Assembly (NCBI GenBank): GCA_024641945.1
Contig: JAHECD010000015.1
Coordinates: 1 to 60,502, forward strand
Length of the DNA: 60,502 nt
Source: Rubrivivax sp.
GTDB taxonomy: Bacteria > Pseudomonadota > Gammaproteobacteria > Burkholderiales > Burkholderiaceae_C
Direction of reading: 5' to 3'
In this document: positions 33,137 to 42,567 of the stretch, piece by piece
Layout: every line of letters begins with the position of its first letter
Position numbering within the stretch: the stretch's first letter is position 1
Notes under the pieces: model-generated
Told to the model about the DNA's origin: nothing
The model's database searches: none
The model's input: only the letters and a program-made list of their open reading frames with translations
Made by a program: the position numbers and the translations under genes

Positions 33137-36100
33137 CCACCAACAACCTTCCCGCCCCCCGAAGTGCGCGGCACCTCGACCACGGCGCCGGCCTGAGCAT
33201 CGATTGGCTGGCCCACGGTGCGCTGGGTCGCGTGGACGCCCATGGCGTGATGGTCAACCTGTTTCCGGGCAATACGGTCGAAGGCGGCCCGGCCAATCTG
33301 TGGCTGCGCCTGCACGGCCCGTCGGGCGTGGAGCTTGCGCCGCTGCTCGGGCCGCTGTCGCCGCTGTCTCCGCTGTCTTCGGATGCGGAGGCGCCGGCGC
33401 CGAACTTGCGCGGCCTCTGGCGTGGACTGCGCATCACGGTGCAGCTTCGGTTGTCCCGCGTCGACAGCACCTGGTTCTGGCACGTTCGGGTCGACAACGA
33501 CGGCCCTGCGCCTTGCAGGATCGACGTCGTCTCGGTGCAGGACATCGGCCTCTCCACCTGGGGCGCCTCGCGCCTGAACGAGCACTATGTGAGCCACTAC
33601 ATCGACCTCGCGCAGCTGGCCCACCACCGGCAGGGCTGGGTGCTGGCCGCGCGCCAGAACCTCGCCGTCGATGGTCGGCATCCGTGGTGCCTGATGGGTT
33701 CGCTGCGGCGCGGTGCCGCCTTTGCCACCGATGCGCTGCAGGTGCAAGGCCTGCACGCACGGGCCGGCGCGCCGCCGCAAGGGCTGGTGCAGGGCCTGCC
33801 GTCGCGCCGCCTGCAGCACGAACATGCACTGCTCGCGATCCAGGACGACGCCGTGACGCTGGACCCCGGCGCGGGCGTGGACCTCGGTTTCTTCGTCCAC
33901 GTGCGGGCAGATCACCCGCAAGCGACGCACGACGACGATCTGGCGCTGGTCGACGCCATCGTCTCGCGGCCCGAGGCGCAGCCCGTACTCCCTGCGGCGG
34001 CCACCGCCCCGCAAGCACCGGCGCCGGGCCACAGCCTCTTCGCCACGGCACCGTTCCTGCCCGTGCGCGATCTGACGCCGGCCGAGCTGGGCACGCTGTT
34101 CGGGTCGGCGCGCCGGCACGAGGAGACCGATGACGGTGAACTGCTGTCGTTCTTCCACGGTGCCAATGCCCACGTGGTGCTGCGCGCCAAGGAGCTGCGT
34201 GTGCAGCGGCCGCACGGCCACATCCTCCGCACCGGCCGGCACCTCGTGCCCGACGAGGCGGCGCTCACGTCGACCACGTGGATGGCGGGTGTCTTCCACT
34301 CGATGGTCACACAAGGTCACGTGAGCATCAATCGCTGTCTGTCCACCGTGCGCGGGGCCCTCGGCCAGTACCGCTCACACGGGCAGCGCATTTTCGTGCG
34401 CGCCCAAGGAGGCGTCTGGCAGCAGCTCGGTGTGCCATCGGCCTTCGAGATCGAGCCCGACCGCTGCCGCTGGCTGTATGCCCACGGCGGCGGGCTGATC
34501 GAGGTACGAAGCGACGCACAACCTGCGCCGCACGCGCTCGGACTGCAGGTGCGGGTCATCGACGGTGCCGCGGTGCAGCTGCGGGTCGTTCACCATGTGG
34601 CACTCGGCGGCGACGACGCCGGTGATGACGGCCTGGTGGCGGGCAGCGACGTGCTCACCGCGGCGCCGCCATGGCATGCAGACGCCGAAGGCATCTTCGT
34701 CGGCGTGCCCGATGGCAGCGCGCTCGGCCGGCGCTTCCCCGGTGGCGGCCTGCGCATCGACGCCGGCACAGGCGCTTGCGCTGGCCCGGCGTTCGCGCAA
34801 GCGGGCGGCGACGGGTTGCTCTTCGACGACGGCCACACACGGGGGCTGCCGTACATCTGCATCGACAGCGGCGAGGTGCGCGAATTCAGCCTTCGGCTGA
34901 TGGGCCGTCTCGTCGACGTACCGCCCACGGAACCGGGGCACCTGACCATGCCCCGGTGGGCAGCGCCAGCGAAGAGCGTGTTGGCGACGCCGGCCCATCG
35001 GCTGGCCGAGATCGCCCCTTGGTACTTGCACAACGCCCTCGTCCACTACCTCTCGCCACGCGGACTGGAGCAATATTCCGGCGGCGGCTGGGGCACACGC
35101 GACGTCTGCCAGGGGCCGCTGGAGATGCTGCTGGCACTCGATCGCCCGGCGCCGGTACGCGACCTGCTGCTGCGGGTGTTTGCCGCGCAGAACGCCGACG
35201 GCGATTGGCCGCAGTGGTTCATGTTCTTCGAGCGCGAGCGCGACATCCGCGCCGGCGATTCACACGGCGACATCGTCTTCTGGCCGCTGCTCGGCCTGGC
35301 GCGCTACCTGCTCGCCAGTGGCGACGCCGCGATGCTCGACGAGACCGTGCCGTACCACGCCGCACCGGGCGAGCCCGCGCAGGCGGGCAGCGTGTGGCAG
35401 CACGTCGAGCGCGCCTTGGCGGTGATCGCCGGGCGGCGCATCGAGGGCACCCACCTGGCGGCGTACGGACATGGCGACTGGAACGATTCTCTGCAGCCCG
35501 CCGACCCGGCACTGCGCGAGCGTCTGTGCAGCGCGTGGACGGTGACCCTGCACCACCAGATGCTCGGCACGCTGGCGCGTGCGCTGCGGCAGACGGGCCG
35601 TCCGGGGCTCGCAGCGCCCCTGTCGGCCGAGGCGAGCTGCGTGCTGGCCGACTTCCAGCGCCTTCTGGTCGTGGACGGCGTGGTCAGCGGGTACGCGCTA
35701 TTTCCGCCGGCACGCGCCGTCGAATGCCTGCTGCATCCCGCCGACACCCGCACCGGTGTGCACCACAGCCTGCTGCCGATGATGCACGCCGTGCTCGACG
35801 ACATGCTCAGCCCGGCACAGGCGCGTTCGCATCTGGCGCTGATCGACGCGCACCTCACGGGCCCTGACGGGGCCAGGCTATTCGACCGGCCGCTGCCCTA
35901 CCGCGGCGGCCCGCAGGTGCTTTTCCAGCGTGCCGAGACGAGCGCCTACTTCGGCCGTGAAATCGGCGTCATGTACATGCATGCGCATCTGCGATTCGCG
36001 GAGATGCTGGCCCACCTGGGGCTGGCCCAGCGCTTCTTCGATGCGCTCTCGCTGGCGCACCCGATCGGGCTGCGCGAGCGCGTCGCATCGGCCAGCGCGC

Positions 36101-36552
36101 GCCAGGCCAATTGTTACTACTCCAGTTCCGACGCGGCATTTGCCGACCGCTACGAGGCCAACGCGCACTACGGGCGCGTGGCCGATGGGACGGTGGCACT
36201 CGATGGCGGCTGGCGCATCTACTCGAGCGGGCCGGGCATCGCCGTCGGGCTGCTCGTAGGCAGTTTTCTCGGCATCCGGCGCGAGTTCGACAGGCTCGTC
36301 GTGGACCCCGTCATGCCCGCGTCGCTGGACGGCCTCGTCGCGACGGTGCCCCTGGGCGAGCACAGGCTGGAGATCGAATACCGCATCGGCGAGCGGGGTC
36401 ATGGCCCGACCCGGCTCGAGTTGGATGGCAGCGACCTGCCCTTCGTACGAGGCCATAACCCCTATCGATTGGGCGGCGCGGAGGTCCGGATGGCCGATTT
36501 GGCGCCGCGCCTGGGTGCCGCAAAAAACCGGCTCGTCGTCTACGCTCATTGA
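33133..36552 (+). CDS. GH94 phosphorylase, 1,2-beta-oligoglucan phosphorylase-like
   Basis: An 1139-residue protein beginning at GTG 33133, which overlaps the esterase stop. It lacks a signal peptide and so is cytoplasmic. The N-terminal MVNLFPGNTVEGGPANLWLR block and the overall length of ~1100 residues are those of 1,2-beta-oligoglucan phosphorylases, not the ~800-residue cellobiose phosphorylases. The (alpha/alpha)6 catalytic domain includes YSGGGWGTRDVCQGP, the GHGDWNDSLQPAD motif with the predicted general acid D785, and the C-terminal YYSSSDAAF and GPGI blocks. It would phosphorolyse imported sophoro-oligosaccharides to alpha-glucose 1-phosphate. This gene fixes the interpretation of the whole locus. 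Confidence 0.9.
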   Translation: MTTNNLPAPRSARHLDHGAGLSIDWLAHGALGRVDAHGVMVNLFPGNTVEGGPANLWLRLHGPSGVELAPLLGPLSPLSPLSSDAEAPAPNLRGLWRGLRITVQLRLSRVDSTWFWHVRVDNDGPAPCRIDVVSVQDIGLSTWGASRLNEHYVSHYIDLAQLAHHRQGWVLAARQNLAVDGRHPWCLMGSLRRGAAFATDALQVQGLHARAGAPPQGLVQGLPSRRLQHEHALLAIQDDAVTLDPGAGVDLGFFVHVRADHPQATHDDDLALVDAIVSRPEAQPVLPAAATAPQAPAPGHSLFATAPFLPVRDLTPAELGTLFGSARRHEETDDGELLSFFHGANAHVVLRAKELRVQRPHGHILRTGRHLVPDEAALTSTTWMAGVFHSMVTQGHVSINRCLSTVRGALGQYRSHGQRIFVRAQGGVWQQLGVPSAFEIEPDRCRWLYAHGGGLIEVRSDAQPAPHALGLQVRVIDGAAVQLRVVHHVALGGDDAGDDGLVAGSDVLTAAPPWHADAEGIFVGVPDGSALGRRFPGGGLRIDAGTGACAGPAFAQAGGDGLLFDDGHTRGLPYICIDSGEVREFSLRLMGRLVDVPPTEPGHLTMPRWAAPAKSVLATPAHRLAEIAPWYLHNALVHYLSPRGLEQYSGGGWGTRDVCQGPLEMLLALDRPAPVRDLLLRVFAAQNADGDWPQWFMFFERERDIRAGDSHGDIVFWPLLGLARYLLASGDAAMLDETVPYHAAPGEPAQAGSVWQHVERALAVIAGRRIEGTHLAAYGHGDWNDSLQPADPALRERLCSAWTVTLHHQMLGTLARALRQTGRPGLAAPLSAEASCVLADFQRLLVVDGVVSGYALFPPARAVECLLHPADTRTGVHHSLLPMMHAVLDDMLSPAQARSHLALIDAHLTGPDGARLFDRPLPYRGGPQVLFQRAETSAYFGREIGVMYMHAHLRFAEMLAHLGLAQRFFDALSLAHPIGLRERVASASARQANCYYSSSDAAFADRYEANAHYGRVADGTVALDGGWRIYSSGPGIAVGLLVGSFLGIRREFDRLVVDPVMPASLDGLVATVPLGEHRLEIEYRIGERGHGPTRLELDGSDLPFVRGHNPYRLGGAEVRMADLAPRLGAAKNRLVVYAH

Positions 36553-36590
36553 GGGGGTTGGTCCCATGAGCGCGCTGATGATGTATCCAG

Positions 36591-36627
36591 TAGAATAGAG
36601 AGTTACCCAAGCAGGGGCGAAAGCTCC
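36591..36627 (+). promoter_or_regulatory. Possible -10 element and GAAA-tetraloop hairpin before the small zinc-finger-like gene
   Basis: TAGAAT at 36591-36596 resembles a -10 box. A stem GGGGC (36614-36618) pairs with GCTCC (36623-36627) around a GAAA loop, a stable GNRA hairpin ending 7 nt before the ATG. It may set translation of the small gene. No known riboswitch was recognised. Confidence 0.4.
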
Positions 36628-36634
36628 CAATACT

Positions 36635-36868
36635 ATGGCCAAGGACGACGTCAAGACCACCATCGAAGCCGACGGCCTGCGCTACCGCAGCAAGGCTCCC
36701 GGCTCCCCCTTCTCCGCCAATGGCTCCTTCGGGGCCGCCACCATGTCGTGCTTCCTGTGCGGCAAACATCGCCCGCGCTCGCAGCTCATGTCGCGCAAAC
36801 TGCTCGGTCGCTCGCAGTCGGTGTGCTCGCCGTCCTGCAAAGAGGCCGACGCCGCCAGCAAGATCTGA
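36635..36868 (+). CDS. Small conserved-looking protein with CxxC and CxxxC pairs
   Basis: A 77-residue protein with cysteines at 39, 42, 64 and 68 (SCFLCGK and VCSPSC), spaced like a small zinc ribbon or knuckle. A basic stretch (KHRPRSQLMSRKLLGR) lies between the pairs. The N-terminal half (MAKDDVKTTIEADGLRYRSK) is hydrophilic. No signal peptide is seen. It stands alone after the GH94 gene with its own promoter-like element and a following hairpin. It may bind nucleic acid or a partner through zinc, but no function can be assigned. I believe similar short proteins occur in other Burkholderiales; this is recollection, not a search. Confidence 0.75.
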   Translation: MAKDDVKTTIEADGLRYRSKAPGSPFSANGSFGAATMSCFLCGKHRPRSQLMSRKLLGRSQSVCSPSCKEADAASKI

Positions 36869-36872
36869 TCGC

Positions 36873-36895
36873 CACGGGGCCTCCAGCGCCCCGTG
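36873..36895 (+). terminator. Hairpin after the small zinc-finger-like gene
   Basis: CACGGGGC and GCCCCGTG form an 8-bp stem with a 7-nt loop starting 4 nt after the stop. No T-run follows, so termination strength is doubtful. The remaining ~170 nt to the patatin stop shows no gene. Confidence 0.45.
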
Positions 36896-37067
36896 CATCC
36901 ACCCGGCGCCTTCCGCGCGCCTGGCGTCGCGTAGCTCCCACTCGCGCTGTCCCAGCCCGGGCGCCGGTTCGGCCGCTTGCAGGTCGCACGGCACCAGGAA
37001 ATTTTGCCCCGTTTCGTGCAGTCGCCGTCGGAACGGCCGCCTTTCCCAGTGCGCAAGGTCTCGTCAG

Positions 37068-38225
37068 TCAGGCAGGGCCTGGCAATCCGCCCGTGACCTT
37101 GCCCGGTGCCATGGCGGCCAGATGCCGCATCCGAGCCTCGCGTTTGGCGAGGAACGTGCCTTCGATGTCGAACGACGACGCGTGCCCGACCTGGGCGCGA
37201 TCGGTGTCCAGCCAGCGCTGCGCCGCGGCGCGGCCCAGGCGGTGCAGTTCGAGCAGGAACGTGCGGTCCGTGTTGAGCTTGCTCGACGGGTCGAGAGGGC
37301 CCATGCCGTCATCGTCGGCCACCATGTGCAGCCGCAGGTTCTTGTAACGCCGCCGGTCGAGCGCCTGTTTGCGCAGCAGCTCCTGTACGAAGTGGATGGC
37401 CCGCATCTCGCCGACGAGCCCCGCGTTGAAGGTGATCTCGTTCACGCGGTCGGCGATCTCCGCCGCCGTGTCGGGCACACCCGGACGCACGAGCGGGTTG
37501 ATGCGCACCAGCAGCAGATCGGCGGAGCGCGTGTTGTAGATCAGCGGCCAAAGCGCGGGATTGCCGGTGTAGCCACCGTCCCAGTAAGGCACGCCATCGA
37601 TCTCGACCGCCTTGAACAACTGCGGCAGGCAGGCCGACGCGAGCAGCGCGTCGAGGCTCAGCCGCTCGCCCATGAAGACCTCGGGCTGGCCCGTGGTGAC
37701 GGCAGTGGCCGTCACGAACAGGCGCAGCGGACCGTGCGCGAGTGCAGCTTCGTCGACATGCCGCGCGGCCACCTCGCGCAGCGTATTGAAACCGAGCGGA
37801 TTGAGCTGCTGCGGGCTGAACATGCGCAGCCACTGGTTCAGGATGTCGAAGAACGGATTGGCGTCCAGGTTGTAGCCGGCAATGCCGTTCCACGGCGTCG
37901 GGTTGCCGTGCACGCCGAAACACGCCCCGCTCGACGCCACGTCGAGCCAGAACGCACGCAGCGCATCGCGCGCACCCTGTGCCCCGCCGCGATGCCAGCC
38001 GGTGGCCATCACGCCGGCATTCAGTGCACCGGCACTCGTACCGGAGACGCCGTCGAAGGCCAACGAGCCGTCCTCCAGCAGGCGGTCGAGCACCCCCCAG
38101 GTGAAGGCGCCGTGCGAGCCCCCGCCCTGCAGCGCGATATCGATCGACGGGCCGCGGAACCGGCGCGCCGTGCGTGTGGGGCCCTTCGAAATCTTCGTGC
38201 CCGCCGTGCCTGCAGTGTGTGCCAT
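37068..38225 (-). CDS. Patatin-like phospholipase
   Basis: A 385-residue patatin domain protein. The oxyanion motif ALQGGGSHGAFTWG (~31-44), nucleophile elbow GTSAG (S64) and catalytic aspartate in YWDGGY (D216) are all present, so the Ser-Asp dyad is intact. It would hydrolyse acyl ester bonds of phospholipids or neutral lipids. No signal peptide is seen; a basic N-terminus precedes the domain. It follows the DNA ligase gene by 22 nt and is the last gene of a minus-strand run that starts with the stress protein. Why a lipase shares that run is not clear. Confidence 0.93.
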   Translation of the reverse strand: MAHTAGTAGTKISKGPTRTARRFRGPSIDIALQGGGSHGAFTWGVLDRLLEDGSLAFDGVSGTSAGALNAGVMATGWHRGGAQGARDALRAFWLDVASSGACFGVHGNPTPWNGIAGYNLDANPFFDILNQWLRMFSPQQLNPLGFNTLREVAARHVDEAALAHGPLRLFVTATAVTTGQPEVFMGERLSLDALLASACLPQLFKAVEIDGVPYWDGGYTGNPALWPLIYNTRSADLLLVRINPLVRPGVPDTAAEIADRVNEITFNAGLVGEMRAIHFVQELLRKQALDRRRYKNLRLHMVADDDGMGPLDPSSKLNTDRTFLLELHRLGRAAAQRWLDTDRAQVGHASSFDIEGTFLAKREARMRHLAAMAPGKVTGGLPGPA

Positions 38226-38247
38226 GGCCTCATTCTGAACCTGTGCG

Positions 38248-39927
38248 TCAGCCCGCCATCAGACGCCTCAGCGTGTCCATCGAATCGGCCTCGTGCAGCG
38301 GCTTGTCGCTGCGGATGCGAAGCATGCGCGGAAAGCGCACGGCGACGCCACTCTTGTGGCGCGGGCTGGCGTGGATGCCCTCGAACCCCAGCTCGAAGAC
38401 GAGCGTGGGCCTGACGCTGCGCACCGGGCCGAACTTCTCCAGCGTGGTTGAACGGATCACGCGGTCGACACGGGCAAATTCGTCGTCGGTCAGGCCCGAG
38501 TAGGCCTTTGCAAAGGCCACCAGCTGCAACGCACCCGGCTGCGCCGGCTCGCGCCGCGCGATCGCGTCGATCACGCCCTGGGCCTCGGCCGCGTCGGTCG
38601 GTGGGCGGCTCCACACGGCAAACGTGTAGTCGGTATAGACGCTGGCGCGGCGGCCGTGACCGGCCTGCGCATAGATGAGCACGCCGTCCACCGACAGCGG
38701 GTCGATCTTCCATTTCCACCAGGTCCCGTCGGCCTTGGTGCGGCCCGTACCGTAACGAGACTGCCGGCGCTTGAGCATGAAGCCCTCGACGCCGCGCGAG
38801 CGCGACTGCTCGCGCAACCTGGCCAGCGCCGGCCAGTCTTCGGCATCGACGAGGGGCGACAGCGCCAGCGGCTGCTTGTCCAGCAGCGCCTCGAGCCTGG
38901 TTCGACGCTCGTGCTGCGGCTGCCCGCGCAGGTCGATGCCGCCGGCTTCGAGCAAGTCGTACGCCACGAACCTCACCGGGGCCTGTGCCAGCGCCTTCTT
39001 CGTCAGCGTCTTGCGCGCAATGCGCTGCTGCAGCAGGTTGAACGGGGCCGGCACCGTCTCGTCACCGTGCCAGGCGAGGATCTCCCCATCGAGCACGCAG
39101 CCGTCGGGCAGGCCCCGCACGGCGGCCACGATCTCGGGGAAGCGGTCGGTCACCAGTTCCTCGCCGCGCGACCAGATCCAGACCTGGCTCGCGCGGCGCA
39201 CGACCTGCGCGCGGATGCCGTCGTACTTCCACTCGACCATCCAGTCCTGCACCGGCCCGAGCGTGGACACCGGATCGGTCAGTGCATGGGCCAGGAAGAA
39301 CGGATACGGCTGCCCCGCATCCAGCGCCTGCGTGGTCTCGTGCGAGACCACCTGCGCCAGACGCTCCGCACTCGGCGTCGCACGCGCATCGGTCCAGCCC
39401 ATCATGCGCTGGGCCACGAGCTTGACATCGATGCCGGCATGGCGTGCCAGCGCACGCTGGACCAGCAACTTGCTCACGCCGACGCGGAAGCCGCCGCCGA
39501 TCAGCTTGACGAGGAGAAAACGGCCGTCGGCGTCGAGTTCGTCCCAGGCCGCACGGACGCGCGACGCCTGTTCTTCCGGCGACAAGCCGCGCAACGGGAG
39601 CAGCCTCTCCTCGACCCAGACCGCAAGGCCGACGTCGCTCGCGTGGCGTGGCGGCGGCAGCACGTGCGCGATCGTCTCGGCGAGATCCCCCACGGCCTGG
39701 TAACACTCCTCGAAAAGCCAGTCGTCGATTCCGGCCACCTGGCACGCCAGCGCGCGCAGCTGCGCGGTCGGCACCACCTGCCGCGGCTTGCCGCCGGCCA
39801 GAAAGTACACGCCCCACGCGGCATCGGCCGGCGGTGCGGTCTCGAGGTAGTGCACCAACGCCGCCACCTTGTCGCTGGTGGCGGTGCTGGCATCGAGCGC
39901 CTGGTACAGCGCGGCAAATCGGTGCAT
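38248..39927 (-). CDS. ATP-dependent DNA ligase
   Basis: A 559-residue ligase with an N-terminal DNA-binding domain (~1-200), the adenylation domain with motif I EWKYDGIRAQ (nucleophile K234), motif III/IIIa around CVLDGEILAW, motif IV VEGFMLKRRQSRY and motif V TWWKWKID, and a C-terminal OB-fold. It seals nicks through a ligase-AMP intermediate using ATP. Bacterial enzymes of this kind are usually encoded beside an Lhr-like helicase, an exonuclease-like protein and a phosphoesterase. None of these is adjacent here; the neighbours are a cation pump and a patatin. It lies 30 nt after the pump gene. Confidence 0.94.
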   Translation of the reverse strand: MHRFAALYQALDASTATSDKVAALVHYLETAPPADAAWGVYFLAGGKPRQVVPTAQLRALACQVAGIDDWLFEECYQAVGDLAETIAHVLPPPRHASDVGLAVWVEERLLPLRGLSPEEQASRVRAAWDELDADGRFLLVKLIGGGFRVGVSKLLVQRALARHAGIDVKLVAQRMMGWTDARATPSAERLAQVVSHETTQALDAGQPYPFFLAHALTDPVSTLGPVQDWMVEWKYDGIRAQVVRRASQVWIWSRGEELVTDRFPEIVAAVRGLPDGCVLDGEILAWHGDETVPAPFNLLQQRIARKTLTKKALAQAPVRFVAYDLLEAGGIDLRGQPQHERRTRLEALLDKQPLALSPLVDAEDWPALARLREQSRSRGVEGFMLKRRQSRYGTGRTKADGTWWKWKIDPLSVDGVLIYAQAGHGRRASVYTDYTFAVWSRPPTDAAEAQGVIDAIARREPAQPGALQLVAFAKAYSGLTDDEFARVDRVIRSTTLEKFGPVRSVRPTLVFELGFEGIHASPRHKSGVAVRFPRMLRIRSDKPLHEADSMDTLRRLMAG

Positions 39928-39957
39928 GGCGACATGATGCCGTGCGCGCCAGGCGGT

Positions 39958-42567
39958 TCAGCCGGGCCCCCGATCACCATGCCGGCGCACCGCCTTTTCC
40001 AGCTCCACGGCCGCAAAGACCACGCCCGCCAGTGCGAAGCAGATGGCCAGTTCGACCGGGCTCAAGGCCTGCGTGTGAAAAACCGGCTGAAGCCACGGCG
40101 CGTAGACCGTCGCAAGCTGCAGCACGAGCGTCAGCAGCACGGCGCCGAGCAGCGGGCCATTGCTCGCCAGGCCCTGCACAAAAAGCGACTCGCGCTCGGA
40201 GCGGATGGCCATCACGTGCGCCATCTGCGCCAGCGTGAGCGTGGTGAACACCATCGTCTGCCAATGGGCGTTTCCGCTCTGCAGCGCCCAGGCCTGCACG
40301 CCCAGGCACAGCCCGCCGATCAGCAGCCCGACGAGCAGCGCGTGCTGCCACAGCCCGTGCGCAAAAACACTCTCGCCCGGCGGCCGCGGCGGGCGTTGCA
40401 TCACGCGGGTCTCGGCCGGCTCCGCCGCCAGCGCCAGTCCCGGCAAGCCGTCGGTCACCAGGTTCACCCACAGGATGTGGATCGGCAGCAACGGCACCGG
40501 CAGCGCCAGCAGCGGCGCAAGAAAGAGGACCCAGATCTCGCCCGAGTTGCCGGTGAGCGCATAGCGGATGAACTTGCGGATGTTGTCGAAGATGCGCCGG
40601 CCTTCGCGCACGGCGCCCACGATGGTGGCGAAGTGGTCGTCCAGCAGCACCAGGCTCGACGCCTCGCGCGCCACGTCGGTGCCGCCCTGCCCCATGGCCA
40701 CGCCGATGTCGGCCGCCTTCAGCGCGGGCGCATCGTTCACGCCGTCGCCCGTCATCGCCACGTATTCGCCGCGCCGCTGCAGCGCGCGCACGATGCGGAT
40801 CTTCTGTGCCGGGTCCATGCGGGCATACACCTGGACTTCCGCCACCGCGCCTTCGAGCAGCGTGTCGTCCAGTTGCGCCAGGTCGGGCCCGGTGAGCACG
40901 GGCGCGTCGTCCGTCTCCACGATGGCCAGGCGGCGGGCCATCGCGCGCGCAGTGGCCGGATGGTCGCCGGTGATCATCGCCACGCGCACGCCGGCCGTGC
41001 GGCATTCGGCCACGGCGGCCTGCGCTTCGGGCCGCGGTGGGTCCATCAGACCGACCAGGCCAATGAGATCCAGTTCGCGCTCGAAGGCATCGGCGCTCAA
41101 CTCGACGCTGCCGCCGTCACCTTGCGCCGCATGGCTGCGCCGCGCGACCGCCAGCACGCGCAGGCCCTGCGCGGCCCAGGCCTGGGCCATCGCGAGTGCG
41201 CCATCGCGGCCCCCCTCGCCGCAGCGCGGCAGCACGGTCTCGGGTGCCCCCTTGACGTAGGCGACCCACCCGCCCGGCGCGGCGTGCAGCGTGCTCATGC
41301 GCTTGCGCGCGGCATCGAAGGGCCATTCGTGCAGGCGCGGATGCGCGGCCCGCAGCGCCGGGACGTCGAGCCCGGCCTGCGCCGCGGCCTCGAGCAGCGC
41401 CGTCTCGGTCGGGTCGCCAAGCCATCCCCGATCGCCCACGGTGGCGTCGTTGCACAGGACGAGTGCGGTCCAGAGCGGCGTGTCGTCGTCGCCCTGCGAT
41501 CGATGGCGCTGCACCTGCATGCGGTTGAGCGTGAGCGTGCCGGTCTTGTCGGAGCAGATCACGGTGACCGACCCGAGTGTCTCCACCGCCGGCAGGCGTC
41601 GCACGAGTGCATTCACGCGCACGAGCCGGCGCGCGCCCAGCGCCAGCAGCACCGTCACCACGGCCGGCAGGGCTTCGGGGATGGCGGCCACGGCCAGGCT
41701 GATGGCCGTGAGCGCCATCAGCAGCACCGGCTCGCCGCGCAGCACGCCAATCGCAAAAATCAGCGCGCAGATCGCCAGCACCACCACTGACAAGCGCTTG
41801 CCGAACGCCGCCAGGCGCTGCTGCAGCGGCGTGGCCTTGTCGGGCGCCCCCTGGAGCAAGGCCGCCACCTGGCCCAGTTGCGTGTGCAGCCCGGTGGCCA
41901 CCACCAGCCCGGTCCCGCGCCCGTGGGTCACGAGCGTGCCCTTGAACGCCATGTTCGTGCGGTCGCCCAGCGGCAGTGGGCCGGCGTCGTCACCCGGGGT
42001 CTGCGAGTGCTGTTTCTCGACCGTGACCGACTCGCCCGTGAGCGCCGATTCGTCCACACGCAACTGCGCCACGTCGTGCAGGCGCAGATCGGCCGGCACC
42101 AGGTTGCCGGCCTCGAGAAGCACCACGTCGCCAGGCACGAGGTGCTCGGTCTCGATCACCTGCACCTGCCCGCCGGCGCGACGCACGGTGGCGCGTGGCG
42201 CAGCCATCTGCTGCAGCGCGGCCAGGGCCTGGTCGGCACGCCACTCCTGCCAGAAGCCGATGCCCGCATTGAGCAGCACGATGGCGAGGATCACCACGGT
42301 GTCGGCGATGTCGCCGATCAGCCCCGACAGCAGCGCCGCCGCGAGCAGCACGAGCACCATGAAATCGCGCAGCGGATCGAGCAGGCGCAGCCAGAGCGGG
42401 CGCGGCTCGGCACGCGGCAATCGGTTCGGGCCATGGCGCTGGCGGCGCAGCGCCACCTCGTCGGCCGACAGGCCGTCACCCGGCTCCACGCCGAGGCGGC
42501 GCGCGATATCGTGCGCCGCCAGCCGGTGGGCGTCAGTGATCGGCGGTGTCGGCGTCGTCCCCAGCAT
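39958..42567 (-). CDS. P-type cation-transporting ATPase, Ca2+-ATPase (P2) type
   Basis: An 869-residue pump with an N-terminal cation ATPase domain, actuator motif TGESV, the PEALP motif in helix 4 (VAAIPEALPAVVT), phosphorylation motif CSDKTGTLT (D340), nucleotide-binding KGAPE and hinge GDGVNDAPALK, plus a C-terminal four-helix extension with PIHILWVNLVTDGLPGLAL. The PEALP sequence differs from heavy-metal CPx pumps and is typical of Ca2+/Mn2+ P2-type pumps. It would export or sequester a divalent cation using ATP. Its first 35 nt overlap the end of the universal stress gene, so the two are coupled. Confidence 0.94.
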   Translation of the reverse strand: MLGTTPTPPITDAHRLAAHDIARRLGVEPGDGLSADEVALRRQRHGPNRLPRAEPRPLWLRLLDPLRDFMVLVLLAAALLSGLIGDIADTVVILAIVLLNAGIGFWQEWRADQALAALQQMAAPRATVRRAGGQVQVIETEHLVPGDVVLLEAGNLVPADLRLHDVAQLRVDESALTGESVTVEKQHSQTPGDDAGPLPLGDRTNMAFKGTLVTHGRGTGLVVATGLHTQLGQVAALLQGAPDKATPLQQRLAAFGKRLSVVVLAICALIFAIGVLRGEPVLLMALTAISLAVAAIPEALPAVVTVLLALGARRLVRVNALVRRLPAVETLGSVTVICSDKTGTLTLNRMQVQRHRSQGDDDTPLWTALVLCNDATVGDRGWLGDPTETALLEAAAQAGLDVPALRAAHPRLHEWPFDAARKRMSTLHAAPGGWVAYVKGAPETVLPRCGEGGRDGALAMAQAWAAQGLRVLAVARRSHAAQGDGGSVELSADAFERELDLIGLVGLMDPPRPEAQAAVAECRTAGVRVAMITGDHPATARAMARRLAIVETDDAPVLTGPDLAQLDDTLLEGAVAEVQVYARMDPAQKIRIVRALQRRGEYVAMTGDGVNDAPALKAADIGVAMGQGGTDVAREASSLVLLDDHFATIVGAVREGRRIFDNIRKFIRYALTGNSGEIWVLFLAPLLALPVPLLPIHILWVNLVTDGLPGLALAAEPAETRVMQRPPRPPGESVFAHGLWQHALLVGLLIGGLCLGVQAWALQSGNAHWQTMVFTTLTLAQMAHVMAIRSERESLFVQGLASNGPLLGAVLLTLVLQLATVYAPWLQPVFHTQALSPVELAICFALAGVVFAAVELEKAVRRHGDRGPG

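Noticed and set aside
38656..41790. Very long open frame on the plus strand opposite the ligase and cation pump genes
   Set aside because: Its translation is rich in Arg, His, Gln and Ala with no domain, and it lies antisense to two genes with complete motifs. It is a GC-bias artefact.
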